From Leptobrachium leishanense (Eukaryota > Chordata > Amphibia > Anura > Megophryidae): 64,000 nucleotides of DNA. The notes under the pieces are model-generated. The model made no database searches, was not told where the DNA came from, and saw only the letters and a program-made list of their open reading frames with translations. A program made the translations under genes and the position numbers. Below are positions 1 to 11,730 of the stretch, one piece after another; position 1 is the first letter of the stretch, and the number at the start of each line of letters is the position of its first letter. The stretch lies in the NCBI GenBank assembly GCA_009667805.1, contig CM019071.1, positions 45,333,593 through 45,397,592 of the forward strand, given 5' to 3'.

Positions 1-1001
1 GGGTCAGAGTGGAGAGGTGGAGAAGACAGAGTCCTGCTGATGAATCTCTAGCATACAAGTCAGAGGATTCCAGCCTCTCACCTGGGGCTGGGTCTGCTTC
101 TCAATGCCATCAAACAGGAGGCTGCCACCCTCCCAGCATGCACAGCCACTCCCATGCAGCACGCAGGGCACCAGCCATCCACCTGCACTGCAATTCTGCG
201 TGATGTCATCACCCCTGAGCCTGGCAGTGCAGTGTCGGTTACCATAGTGACTGTGAGTGGAGGGGAGGAATGGATTGAGATCAGCAGCTGCTCTTGCGTG
301 TCATCTGGGAGTCTGCCCGCTGCCTCTCCCAAGTAAGAGCGTGGTCCTGAAGTGAGCGGGAGCAAGTAGCTGAAAGGAGGAGGCGGAGACCAGTGGAGAG
401 GAAGAGACGTCATCAGAGTGCACTCCCACACTGTCTGGCAGAGCGTCTCTCACGAGTAAAAGTTTAAGAAGTGACTCACAAGCAGGCAGCACACCACACA
501 CACAGCATGAGCCAGGCCAGAACAGATAGCGGCAACGTTCTGGTTTGTAATGAAAATCAGTGACCGGGAGGTGGATTTTTGCGCCCCCTCGTTCTGGCAA
601 CAGGCGACGCACTGTGTCACCGGCATCATGTGACTGCACTGTCTTCCGGATTCGCGGCTGAACGGTCTGCAGCAGGAACGCTACGAACTTCAGTCCCCGC
701 CCCCCGATCCGCCCCTGGAAAGGTCAGGTGATTACTTTCCTCACTTCAGGAGCCCAGGCATGCACCGGATCAGAGGATTCCTTTGCAAATCGCGATGTCG
801 TGATTGTGATCACTCTTGGCTGCGCCCCCTTGCAGCTGTGCCTGTGGCACGTGCCTCAGTCGCCTCGCCCTCCCTACGGCCCTGGTGGAGCTATCTGCAC
901 AGGAAATCACAGAACCATGAGGAAGGGAGGAGAGAAACCCAGGGGTAGATAAGACATGTGCAATTCTTAAAGGCATATCACAAGTCATGTGAAACATGAC
1001 A
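1..1001 (-). repeat. Putative 3' LTR of a BEL/Pao retrotransposon (partial)
   Basis: Read on the minus strand, the block begins at 1001 with TGTCATGTTTCACATGAC right after a purine-rich GACGGGGAG tract. That is the arrangement of a polypurine tract followed by a 3' LTR. The BEL/Pao pol fragment on the same strand (9421-9987) lies just upstream once the Gypsy insertion at 1130-9233 is removed. The other LTR end is not visible and may lie left of the window. Open frames here have no family resemblance and I do not call them genes. The LTR assignment is inferred from context. Confidence 0.45.
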
Positions 1002-1129
1002 CTCCCCGTCGAAATCTATGATTTCTATAATTAAATAACTTTGACTAAAGTTCAAAACAAATAAGTGAAGATTCATTTCCAGGAACATCTGAAAAACAAG
1101 AGGGAAGGGAAGAACAAGAGAAAATAATG
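1002..1129 (-). mobile_element. BEL/Pao internal 3' end, left of the Gypsy insertion
   Basis: AT-rich non-coding stretch between the inferred BEL LTR and the Gypsy target site. Its last four bases (1126-1129, AATG) recur at 9234-9237 just after the Gypsy element, so 1129 and 9238 were adjacent before insertion. Confidence 0.45.
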
Positions 1130-2051
1130 TGTGACACATACGAGGTATGTGCACAATTATATAAAGTAAGTAATTGTCATGTATAGTGGTGACATTGAAA
1201 GATATGTGTTTATGTTTTCTATGTGGTATATGGTGCCTATAACAAGTCACTATGAGAATGCAGCTCTCTGCTGCAGCAGCAGGGGACTGTTATTATGACG
1301 CACAGGGTCTTATGTTCAGGAAGGATTGGGGGAAGATTATAGGTGTGGCACTGGTGATGTGTTCCTGCTTACCCTCATAACCACGAGGATACTGTGGAAC
1401 AAGCAGCCAATCTGTCTGTCTCCTCATTCTTTCCTGTTTTTACAGGTAAGCCTAAAGCAGGAAGTAACTCCCAAACACTTAAAATAAAGAATCCATGTTA
1501 TATACAGCTGTATTAACTGTGCAGAGAGTCAGATGGGAGACAATAAGAGATATCCTTAATGTAAACACTAGGAGTGTGAAGGCTCCAGTTACTCTGCAAT
1601 AATAATGGTAAAAGCAGTATTTCCTGATGCAGGGTCAGTTATGTACATTTAAATGTACTCAATATGCAGAAATCTTAGATGCATTATTATTTGTTATTAG
1701 AAAGGAATTGTTCTATGTCTTGGCAGATATGACATCCCCTTATGTGCAGAAGGAAAAGGAATAGCTGTAGCACGCTGCACACTGTATATAATAGGATGTA
1801 TAGTCTGTGAGACGGATTCACAACTTTCCACAGGAAAAGTTAGATATTGCGAAAATGAAGATGACATGCTAATAGGTCATTTAGAATGAAAATGTTATTG
1901 TTTTAAAAGCATTTGGAAAATATGCATTTAATAAAGAATTAACCACGAGGATACTGTGGAACAAGCAGCCAATCTGTGTGTCTCCTCATTCTTTCCTGTT
2001 TTTACAGGTATTTACATCTGTCTGCTGGCCCTCTGAACGGGGTCTGCAACA
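1130..2051 (+). repeat. 5' LTR of the Gypsy element (922 bp)
   Basis: It matches 8357-9233 almost throughout. It carries about 45 bp absent from the 3' copy, mainly near 1555-1600. A stretch of about 68 bp starting CCACGAGGATACTGTGG occurs twice inside it, near 1380-1446 and 1943-2009. Both copies end in a pyrimidine run followed by ACAGGTA. Confidence 0.92.
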
Positions 2052-2057
2052 GATTCT

Positions 2058-2071
2058 TGGGGGCTCGTCCG
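2058..2071 (+). other. Primer-binding site, tRNA-Pro type
   Basis: TGGGGGCTCGTCCG lies six bases after the 5' LTR and is complementary to the 3' terminus of vertebrate tRNA-Pro. It would prime minus-strand cDNA synthesis. Similarity to the tRNA-Pro site of gammaretroviruses is established knowledge; its use here is inferred. Confidence 0.75.
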
Positions 2072-2182
2072 TAAACTTATGATCTTCGGGACCAACAGAG
2101 TATGGATACAGCGGCTGTGATCCAGAAAAGTCGGTTGTGAGAAGCGCGTCCTGGCTGGCTGGTGACGATGACGTGAGGGATC

Positions 2183-3647
2183 GTGAAAAGGGTCATCATG
2201 GCGGATAAAGTACGGAAGAGCGTGGTGTGGAACATCAGAAAAAAACTTCTCACCTTGTCCGCTGGTGAACTATTTCAGATCGCCCAGAGCATTGTTACGG
2301 TACCAGACGGGAACATTACTGAACTAGATGCTGGAGACCAAGAAGGCTGCTTTGAATACATTAATGCGTTCATGTACAGTGCAGACTTACTAGACTCAGA
2401 GGATAGAGGTATGGCTGAACTGTTGAACTTGAGAGACATCGTTGACTCTGTTGAGCATGTTCAAACTACGTCTACACCTGTTCATCAACAGAATGATGAC
2501 ACTGCTCCTACCGCATCGTCTACAGCTGTTGCTGACAAAGGGTCTAGTGTAGCATCTACACAAAATTCGACGTTGCAACAACCTTTGACCAGACTATCAC
2601 AACAAACACGCAGCAGTGATAATGCACAGTTTAGCAACAACCCTGAACGGTCCATGCAGTTACTGACAGAGAAGGTTGTCTCCCTCAGGGACCTCTCCTA
2701 CCTCACTTCCAGCGTCGCAAATTTAGATACAAGGAGGACAAATTTGTGATTACACATCTGACATCACATACACAAGTGTATGCAGACAAATTGAAGATGG
2801 AATCAAAGAAAATTACAGTGATGCTGACATAGTCAGGGGGACACTATGGATAATAAAAGCAGGCAGTTTCAAGGACATGTTGATGAATAAAGAAGACATA
2901 ACGGTTGAGGAACTCAAAGGGTTTCTTCGGTCGCATTTAGGAGACAAAAATAGCACAGAATTGTTCCAGGAATTAATGTGTGCAAAACAAAATGAGAATG
3001 AGACGCCTCAACAGTTCTTGTATCGAGTAATGGGTCTTAAACAGAAAATCATCTTTGCTGCAAAACAGGCTGACACTGAAGTGAGATACAGCACAGAAAC
3101 TATTCAGGATGTATACCTTCACACGGTCTACCAGGGTTTAGGGCACAAATATACAGACATTCGTAGGGAGTTAAAACCCCTGCTTTCCAACCGCAACGTC
3201 GCAGATGAGGAAATATTAAGAAATGTAACAAGAATCACCAGCGATGAGAATGAGAGGGCCCGAAGGCTGGGTCCTGTAACACGTAATAAGCAGAGCATTG
3301 CAAGTTGTACCCTTCTAGAAAGTGAACCTGTGAGAGAAATTCATGAGCAGAAAAATGTGGATGATCCAATTAAACAACTGACAGCACGTGTCGAAGCACT
3401 TAGCAGTATGGTAGACTCCATGAGAAATCCAACACAGCCTGATCCTACCTTTCAGTATACTATGAGTCGACCACCTCTACAGAAAGGGGCTAAACGTCAT
3501 GGTTGTTTAAAGTGTGTGGAAGCTGGTCTGCAAAACTGTACTCACTGTTTTCAGTGTGGGGAAGAGGGGCACCTGTCCAGGGGATGCCTCCGGAAACGTA
3601 ACCCGCAGGGAAACGGGAAGCGGTCACTGCAACGGGGCAACCAGTGA
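2183..3647 (+). pseudogene. gag: Gypsy gag (capsid and zinc knuckle), frame broken
   Basis: Gag packages element RNA into virus-like particles. A first frame (2183-2749) gives a 188-residue N-terminal part; ATG 2183 or 2198 could be the start. A different frame (open from about 2740, first Met 2877) gives a capsid-like region and then a nucleocapsid. Near 3550-3590 there is a zinc knuckle of the form CX2CX4HX4C (CFQC, GEEGH, LSRGC), preceded by two further CX2C pairs. The switch near 2745 is a frameshift that breaks Gag. The stop at 3645-3647 lies inside the predicted -1 frameshift stem. Family assignment is firm from position and motif. Confidence 0.85.
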
Positions 3648-3649
3648 CC
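3608..3649 (+). promoter_or_regulatory. Candidate -1 ribosomal frameshift signal at the gag-pol junction
   Basis: The heptamer GGGAAAC (3608-3614) is in the X XXY YYZ register of the gag frame. After a 7-nt spacer come GGTCACTG (3622-3629), a 12-nt loop, and the exact complement CAGTGACC (3642-3649). Pol is in the -1 frame relative to gag, as such a signal predicts. GGGAAAC is the slip site type of simian type D retroviruses (established). Function here is inferred. Confidence 0.7.
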
Positions 3650-6437
3650 AAGTCCTCCCTGTCCCATGGCACAAATGATGACAGATCAGAGGATGAACCT
3701 GGTCCTACAAAAAGCAAAACGAAACCATTTCATTATACGACATTCAAAACTTCCAAGGACAAGGAATGGCTTAATCAGACTTCTACTTTCTCTGTCCCTA
3801 GGAAAAAGAATGAGGCCATTGTCAATCTAATAGGAAGGAAGGCTTTGACACAGTGCAACCTCAATGGCCTAGCAGTAAGTGCTTTGCTTGACACTGGAGC
3901 TCAAGTCAGTATCATTGATCGTGCTTGGAAAGATAAATATTTGCCAGCTGTGGACTTGAGACCTCTTTCTGAACTTATGGGAACTATGGGGAAGCTGGAA
4001 GTGTATTCTGTGACTGGGGATGTCATTCCATTCGATGGCTGGGCTGTTATTACTGTTAATTTAGAAGGAAACAATGACCCTAACCTCTCTATCAGTGTTC
4101 CCTTTTTAGTAAGTCATCTGCCAATTGAAAGGCCACTACTTGGGTTTAACGTAGTGGAAGAATTAATTCAGAGACAACCCAAGCGCCTTGTGCAGGCTTT
4201 AGTCTCTCTACTATCAGGAGCCATCTCTATGTCAAACGAGAAAGCTCAAACTCTGGTAAGCTGTGTCCAAACCCCTGAGCTGAATGAACAGTGGGGACGT
4301 TTGAAGGTAAAGAGTGGTGGCGTTGTCATTCCAGCAGGTCAAGTGATGTGGGTAAAGTGTAAAATACCACCTAACATGGATCAGCCCGACCCAGTCATAC
4401 TGTTTGAACCAGAGGAGAACAATGTGCAGTTGGAAAAGCTGGATATAGGAGGGGGGCTCCTAGAAGTACAGAACCAGGAAAGGCCTTATGTCTCTGTTCC
4501 AATTGGTAACAACTCCACATGTGAAATAACACTGCCTGGTAACACAATCCTCGGTTATATTCAGCCAATTGAAAAAGTACTGGAGGCAGAGCGATCAGAA
4601 GAACTGAAGTCTAAGGTATCGGTCGAGGGTGTGACTACCTCAGGTACTGAAGAAACCTTGAAACGGTGGCACCCACCTGTAGATCTAAGCCACTTGAGTG
4701 AGGAACAGCAGCAGGTGGTAAGAAAAATGCTGTATGAAGAGTCTGTGGCATTTTCTCAAGATAAGAGTGACATGGGTTGCATTCCGAGCCTACAAATGTC
4801 AATAAATCTCAAAGACGACATACCAGTGCAGCGGTCATATTCATCGGTACCTAAACCTTTATTCCAAGAAGTGAAAGATTATATACAAGATCTCCTGGCA
4901 AAAGGGTGGATTGTGAAGTCCAAGTCCCCCTATTCTGCACCAGTGGTCTGCGTCCGAAAGAAGGATGGCTCACTTCGCCTGTGTATAGATTATCGCCTCC
5001 TCAATAAAAAGACTGTACCAGATAGGCACCCTCTGCCAAGAATTCAAGACTTGCTTGACACATTGGGGGTTATGCATGGTTCAGTATTCTCGACCAAGGA
5101 AAAGCCTACCATCAGGGCTTCATAGCCGAAGGTTCTAGGCACATGACAGCTTTCATAACTCCCTGGGGACTTTATGAGTGGATAAGAATTCCCTTCGGCC
5201 TGTCCAATGCACCTGCAGCGTTCCAGCGCAGTATGGAAGAAATGCTAGATTCTCTCAGAGATGAATGTTGTATACCGTACCTTGATGACGTGTTATGTTA
5301 TGCCAAGTCTTTTGAGGAACACGTGGAAGGACTTCGCAAAGTTCTTCAAGCTCTCCAACATCATGGAGTCAAGCTTCGGCCTGAAAAATGTGAGCTCTTC
5401 CGAGGTGAAGTCCGATACGTGGGTCGTCTTGTGTCTGCCGAAGGTGTGCGGATCGATCCCAAAGATCTTCAAGCAGTTATGTCACTCAAAAGTCATACTC
5501 CACATACCGTCGGTGAGGTAAGAAGGCTTCTCGGCTTCCTAAGCTACTATCGCTCGTTTATCCAAGATTTTTCAGGTGTAGCTAAGCCTATGTATGAGCT
5601 CCTACAAGCAAAGCCTGGGTGGCACCAGTTGAGTCCAGTAGGAGAAAGACCAAAGGCCCCCAAATGCCTTCCAGAACTCCTGTGGAGTGGACAAGTGAGC
5701 ATCAGAAATCTCTTGAAACCTTGATTGACATGTTGATAAAGCCACCAATTCTTGCCTATCCAGACTTCAATTTACCATTCTCGCTGCACACCGATGCATC
5801 TGAAAGGGGCCTTGGGGCTATACTCTACCAGAGTCAGGATGGAAAATTAAGAGTCATTGCGTATGGCTCCCGGACACTGTCCCAGGCCGAAAGAAATTAC
5901 TGCCTACATAGTGGTAAACTTGAGTTTCTTGCACTTAAATGGGCAGTGTGTGAAAAATTCAGAGACTACCTGTTCTATGCTCCACATTTTACCATTTACA
6001 CAGACAACAATCCCCTGACCTACATAATGAGCACTGCGAAGCTGAATGGGGTTGGCCATCGCTGGGTGGGAGAATTGTCCGACTACCACTTTGATGTGAA
6101 ATATAGGCCTGGTAAAATAAATATTGATGCTGACACACTGTCGCGTATCCCCCTTGACATCGAAAAGTATACCACTGAGTGCACTGAGCAATTGTCATCT
6201 GAAGTGGTGCGAGCAGTCTGGGATGGAGCTCGCGCAGCCAAAAAGAAAGATGTGGCTTGGGTTGCAGCACTCAGTATGTCGTCTATGGAAACTGACCCAA
6301 CATCCCAAGGTTCATTGTTGCCAAGAATAAATAAAGATGAACTCTCCAAAGCTCAACGGGAGGATCCAGTGATAGCCAAGATATTGAAGATGAAAGAGGA
6401 AATCAAGGTGCCAGATGAAAGTCTAAGAAAACCGTGA
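3644..6437 (+). pseudogene. pol: Gypsy pol, part 1: protease, reverse transcriptase, RNase H
   Basis: Frame one (3644-5125) carries an aspartic protease with LLDTGAQ at about 3884-3904 and the N-terminal RT fingers ([22 protein letters not shown]). After a break near 5090-5100, frame two (to 5724) carries the palm with the catalytic YLDD at 5278-5289. After another break near 5620-5640, frame three (to 6437) carries RNase H (LHTDASERGLGA, then YGSRTLSQAE and YTDNNPLTY). The domain order is that of Ty3/Gypsy. Catalytic residues are present but no single frame spans the protein. There is no usable ATG at the 5' end, as expected for a frameshift product. Confidence 0.9.
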
Positions 6438-8262
6438 CTGGAGCGGCCAAGAAACTTTTGTATGAATGGAACAAACTAATTATAGAGGATGGATGTCTCT
6501 ATAGGCAAACAGCTCAAAACAAACAACTTGTTCTCCCAACCCAGTATAAGCAACTTTCTTTGGAGCACTTACATGACAACATGGGACATCTGGGCACAGA
6601 ACGGGTTCTTCATCTGATGAGACAAAGATTCTACTGGCCATATATGAAGAAGGAAGTAGAGGAGTATATCACAAAGAAGTGTCCCTGTATTAAGCAAAAG
6701 AAACCAACGACCCATGTCCGAGCACCCATGGGGAGTATAACATCCAGCTCACCTCTAGAACTTGTTTGCATCGACTACCTGCACTTAGAGCCAAGCCGGG
6801 GTGGGTATGAGTATATATACTAGTGGTCGTAGATCACTTTACTAGGTTTGCGCAAGCTTATCCTACTAAAAACAAGTCTGGCCGTACAGCAGCTGAGCGT
6901 CTTTTCAATGATTATATCCCTCGGTTTGGTTACCCTGGAAAGCTACACCATGACCAGGGCAGGGAATTTGAAAATGAGCTTTTCAGGAACCTTCGGGAAC
7001 TTGCTGGAGTACGCCATTCGAGGACCTCTCCGTATCACCCTCAAAGTAACCCAGCTGAGAGATTCAACCGGACTCTCCTCCAAATGCTCCGGACCTTGGC
7101 TGATAAGGAAAAGATACGTTGGAAAGATCACCTTCCCCAGATCGTCCATGCATATAATTGTACACGTCACGAGTCAACTGGGTATTCCCCATTCTATTTA
7201 CTGTTTGGACGCCACCCTCGCCTTCCTGTTGACTTGATATTTGGGCTCGTTGAAGAGGATGAGGGATTAACTCATAAGGGATTTGCTGATCATTGGGCTG
7301 GAAAGATGGCTGAAGCATATCAAATAGCAAATGAAAACAGTAGGCAATCAAGTGCGCGGGGCAAAGCTCAATATGACTTGAAGGTCAAAGGTGTTATTCT
7401 GAAGCCTGGAGACAGAGTTCTTGTTAGAAATTTGAGAGAGCGAGGAGGCCCAGGGAAACTAAGATCATACTGGGAGAAGATCATCTATGTGGTGAAAGAG
7501 CAAGTAGCAGACAATCCGGTTTATGTGGTGAGTCCTGAGAATGGGAACAAAAGTGGAACTAGAACCCTGCACCGAAACCTATTACTGTTGGTGAATGACT
7601 TGCCTGTGGAGACACCATCACACCCACTGAAACACGGGAACCAGAAACAAAGCAGACAAGGTAACAGGGAGAAGACAAGAGAACCTACCTACCACAGTGA
7701 CATCACCGATTCAGATGAGGAAAGCTCTGAAAGATACTGGTTGAGAATTCCTGAGAGTTGGACAGAGCATAAGAGACAGCATACTTACCGGCAAGGTTCA
7801 AAACTGAACCATGAGAACTCTCTTGTCGAAATGACGTCACCATCACCTGAGAGAACCGTGCGAGAAAGAGATCAAGTCCAAGTCCCACAGGAACAGAGAC
7901 ACAGTTTGATCGAGACTCAATCACCAGAAGAATTGATCCTGAATTCAACATTTCCACCTGAAGTCAGTGGAGATAGTGATAGTGAATGTGCCCTGCCTGA
8001 TGAAGCAGAAAGTCTGACATCAGAAAGCTGTATCGAACCAAGACGGTCAGTGAGAGGGAGTAAGCCAAGACAAGTGTTTACGTACGAAACACTGGGTCAA
8101 CCATCGCTACAACCACAGACTATGCTCCACAGTGTAGCAGCATATACCTTTCCTCACTTACCTGTATTGGCTACACCATATTATATGCCACCACTCTCAT
8201 ACTACCCGTTTCACGACTCATACAATATGGTACCATGCATTCCCACAGGGGCAGCATATTAA
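6434..8262 (+). pseudogene. pol: Gypsy pol, part 2: integrase and C-terminal tail
   Basis: The frame 6434-6823 carries the N-terminal integrase zinc-binding region ([18 protein letters not shown]) and the first catalytic Asp (CIDYLHLE). A two-base excess in a TATATATA run near 6812-6820 ends this frame. The catalytic core continues from 6823 with HDQGREFEN (second Asp) and [14 protein letters not shown] (Glu), then a C-terminal domain. A 200-residue acidic/basic tail follows, ending with a Tyr/Pro-rich stretch at 8262. It resembles the pol tail of the Gypsy element at 29,072 (RSVR followed by an aromatic TYE or TFD motif). Confidence 0.9.
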
Positions 8263-8356
8263 GTTAAGAAAGTGGTGTTCTGGACATAGTAATCTTGCGC
8301 CTGAGTGTATATATATTTTTTTGTAGCTGGTGCCCATTTTATTTTGTCGGGGAGGA

Positions 8357-9233
8357 TGTGACACATACGAGGTATGTGCACAATTGTATAAAGTAAGTAA
8401 TTGTCATGTATAGTGGTGACATTGAAAGGTATGTGTTTATGTTTTCTATGTGGTATATGGTGCCTATAACAAGTCACTATGAGAATGCAGCTCTCTGCTG
8501 CAGCAGCAGGGGACTGTTATTATGACGCACAGGGTCTTATGTTCAGGAAGGATTGGGGGAAGATTATAGGTGTGGCACTGGTGATGTGTTCCTGCTTACC
8601 CTCATAACCACGAGGATACTGTGGAACAAGCAGCCAATCTGTCTGTCTCCTCATTCTTTCCTGTTTTTACAGGTAAGCCTAAAGCAGGAAGTAACTCCCA
8701 AACACTTAAAATAAAGAATCCATGTTATATACAGCTGTATTAACTGTGCAGAGAGTCAGATGGGAGACAATAAGAGATATCTGCAATAATAATGGTAAAA
8801 GCAGTATTTCATGATGCAGTTATGTACATTTAAATGTACTCAATATGCAGAAATCTTAGATGCATTATTATTTGTTATTAGAAAGGAATTGTTCTATGTC
8901 TTGGCAGATATGACATCCCCTTATGTGCAGAAGGAAAAGGAATAGCTGTAGCACGCTGCACACTGTATATAATAGGATGTATAGTCTGTGAGACGGATTC
9001 ACAACTTTCCACAGGAAAAGTTAGATATTTTGCGAAATGAAGATGACATGCTAATAGGTCATTTAGAATGAAAATGTTATTGTTTTAAAAGCATTTGGAA
9101 AATATGCATTTAATAAAGAATTAACCACGAGGATACTGTGGAACAAGCAGCCAATCTGTGTGTCTCCTCATTCTTTCCTGTTTTTACAGGTATTTACATC
9201 TGTCTGCTGGCCCTCTGAACGGGGTCTGCAACA
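8357..9233 (+). repeat. 3' LTR of the Gypsy element (877 bp)
   Basis: It starts TGTGACACATACG after a G-rich tract (CGGGGAGGA) that could be the polypurine tract, and ends CAACA. Next comes the target duplication AATG. It lacks about 45 bp present in the 5' LTR but keeps the internal 68-bp direct repeat. Confidence 0.92.
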
Positions 9234-10918
9234 AATGCAAACATTAACAATTCTTGCAGATCTTGATCTTGATTGTCCAGGCTGTGAGAAGAACAGTCAG
9301 TGAGTCCATCTTCAGAGGGGAAGGCAGCAACATGCACCAATCCTTCTTACCTCCCTTTGTTTCAAATTGATGACTAGTGAGACTTGTCTTCCTCTTTGGG
9401 CAGAAGAAGAACTAGTTCCTTTATAGGCCTGAAGTAAAGTGTGGAGAAACTTCTTTCATGAATAAGTTGTAAAGTTTTCTGGTCCAGTACCAGTCTATGA
9501 ATTTTCTTGCAACTCCAATCATGTGTTCCCAAGAGTCTCCCATGTGAAAGCAGTGCGGTAGGTTGAATTCCCATTTACACTTGTTGTCATTCAAGAAGTT
9601 CAGTTTGGTCGAGAGGCCTCCTGAATTGTGGGGGGGGGCTTTACAGATGTGCTGCTTGTGACATTGTTTGTTCGTGTCAGAGCTGTTTGTTAACTGAAGA
9701 GCAATGTGAATAAGACGTGCAATGGCTCTTACAACAGAAGACCACATAGAAAGGCGTTCAAAACGGTGGGGACTCAGCCTTATCCTTTCTTTCACAGAGG
9801 TGTTGAGTGGAACAGCTCTAATTTCTTTATCAGAGTCTGGTTCAACCAGTTCAAAGGTAGAATTTGTAGAATTTGAGATGAGGTCTTCATTCAAGAGTAT
9901 TGGTGGGGATAGCCATAATGTGTCCAGAAATGCAGTAGCAGGTACTGCACGCGTACCTCGATCAGCAGGGTTGAAGTTAGTGGACACATACAGGGTTATC
10001 CAAAGAGATTCGAAAAGTCACCGCACGTTCGGTGACTTTTCGTTCTCTTTAATTCGGTTCGTGTTGCCGATTGCATTTCGGTGACCCTGCGGTGTATTCA
10101 GCAAGCACCACAGGGTCCCCGAATTGCAGGGAAAAGCTGACGAAAACCTGACGAAAACTAACCGAATGCACGCTGAAAACAAGCAAAAACATCTGGATTA
10201 ACCTTCGAAGAAGCCGAACAGGAGCCGAACAGGAGCCGAACAGGAGCCGAATCACACAGAGCCGAAGCAGCTGTGACGTAGAGGAGGCAGTGAATAAATT
10301 AGAAAAACCATTTGTATGAATCTGGGAAAAAGAAACGCTGTTTGCAAAGAAACTACTGAGCGAAAATGTCTGAAATTTTCACAGGAGGTCCAGGGAATGA
10401 TAATAAAGAGGGCTGTTACAAAAAAAATAAGCAAACTGAAAAAAAATCAAAAAAAATATCGGACTTTTAAAAAAAACCCCAAAAAAACATAAAAATGCTT
10501 AAAGTATCCTAAAAAATCTATAAATAAAGAGACTTTTTGCTTCAGGATTTTATAATGAACGGTTTTTTAGATATTGAATTAAAACGGGAATATTTTTAAC
10601 ATTGAAGTCTATGGGATTCTCCTGAATAAATCTGCCGAATTAAACCACCGAATGGCAGGGCATTAGGGGAACCTTTCACTGCTGGTTTGTGTTCTCTGAA
10701 TAGCCGAAGCAGTGCTTTTTCATGGGGATTTCACTGCCCTCGAACAGGCACCGAACAGGCACCGTATGTTCAGGCAATTCGCCAGGATTTGGCGAATTGC
10801 CTGCTCTCTGGATAGCCGAATGGTCAGGAAAGGTAGCCGAACACTGATTTTCAGCATTCGGTTACCTTTCTCAAGCAATTCGGATCTCTTTGGATAACCC
10901 TGATAGTGCCCTTGTTCA
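9234..10918 (-). pseudogene. BEL/Pao pol fragment (RNase H end and integrase start)
   Basis: The minus-strand frame 9987-9421 carries NPADRGTR near its start and NLPHCFHMGDSWEHMIGVAR farther on. These are characteristic of the BEL/Pao pol region between RNase H and integrase. Removing the MITE at 9991-10902 and one copy of its ATA duplication extends the same frame into 10903-10918 (reads EQGHYV before STNFNP). That supports both the MITE boundaries and the BEL call. The fragment is cut on the right by another element at 10919 and on the left by the Gypsy insertion. RT is missing. Confidence 0.75.
9991..10902. mobile_element. Non-autonomous DNA transposon (MITE), CAGGGTTATYCA family
   Basis: It begins CAGGGTTATCCAAAGAGAT and ends with the inverted form ATCTCTTTGGATAACCCTG. 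It is flanked by a 3-bp duplication ATA (9988-9990, 10903-10905). No transposase frame is present. Related copies lie at 21879, 22381, 24100-25964, 42755, 43855-47125 and 45331. The superfamily is uncertain; a 3-bp duplication would fit PIF/Harbinger. Confidence 0.8.
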
Positions 10919-11730
10919 GGTTAGGGATGAGCTGTTTGGTTCGATCAGTTCGGAGTTCGATTCGAACTTTGGCTGTTCGCAAGTTCGCGAACTTCGAACC
11001 TTTTGGCGTGTTCGGTTCGAGTTCGCAAAAAAAAAAAACATTTTGAAAAAAGTATAAAAAAATAGTAAAAAAATCTAGAAATAAAAGAGACTCTTTACTG
11101 CAGAATATTATGAGCAACAGTTTATTAGATATTGAATTAAAAACTAATGTCTAAGTGCAAAGATTCTCACCTTTAAATGACCTGTGTTGTCACTCATCAT
11201 GTTTAAACGCAATTTGAAGCCACATTTTATTAAATGACCCAGACATATTAGATATCGTTCTTTCCGGCAGACTCCGCAGATTCATAATATATAATTTTTA
11301 TATGTATTCGTCATGTTCTGCCTGTATATTATGACAAAAAATGCAATAAAAATTGAAGTTTTAATCATCTGCAGTGTGTAAAGTGTTTTTTTTTTTCACA
11401 TTTTAGCACATGATCGTTTGCGGTTACGTTTTCTATGGGGTGCGCTTGTACAAAAATTAGAAATGGGGACTTGTTACATTTTGTGGGGGGAATTACGTGA
11501 TTTATAGCAAACGCACCCCATAGAAAAAAATCATTAGTGCATCATCGTTCACATTATAATTGAAATGTGAACAATATTGCTGCATTAATAAAAATAACAC
11601 ACAAAAAAAATAGATTTTTTTTTTTTACTTTATACCTGGTCATGTTGGGTATCATGCTCAGGCCTTTCGATTGACACCCTCCATGACCACCTAGTTGCCA
11701 CGGTTCTAGAGATATCAGGGTTCAAATTAA

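Larger units (their letters stand above)
1130..9233 (+). mobile_element. Ty3/Gypsy LTR retrotransposon, full length, frames broken
   Basis: The element is bounded by two LTRs starting TGTGACACATACG and ending CTGCAACA, flanked by a 4-bp duplication AATG (1126-1129 and 9234-9237). A primer-binding site matching the 3' end of tRNA-Pro follows the 5' LTR. Inside are gag, then protease, RT, RNase H and integrase in Ty3/Gypsy order, with a basic pol tail. The LTRs differ by only a few substitutions plus indels of about 38 and 7 bp, so the insertion is fairly young. Even so, the coding part has about five 1-2 bp frame breaks. It lies inside a minus-strand BEL element. Confidence 0.93.

Noticed and set aside
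78..639. Several 60-117 residue frames at the left edge
   Set aside because: Overlapping on both strands in a probable LTR, with low-complexity Ser/Pro-rich products and no family pattern.
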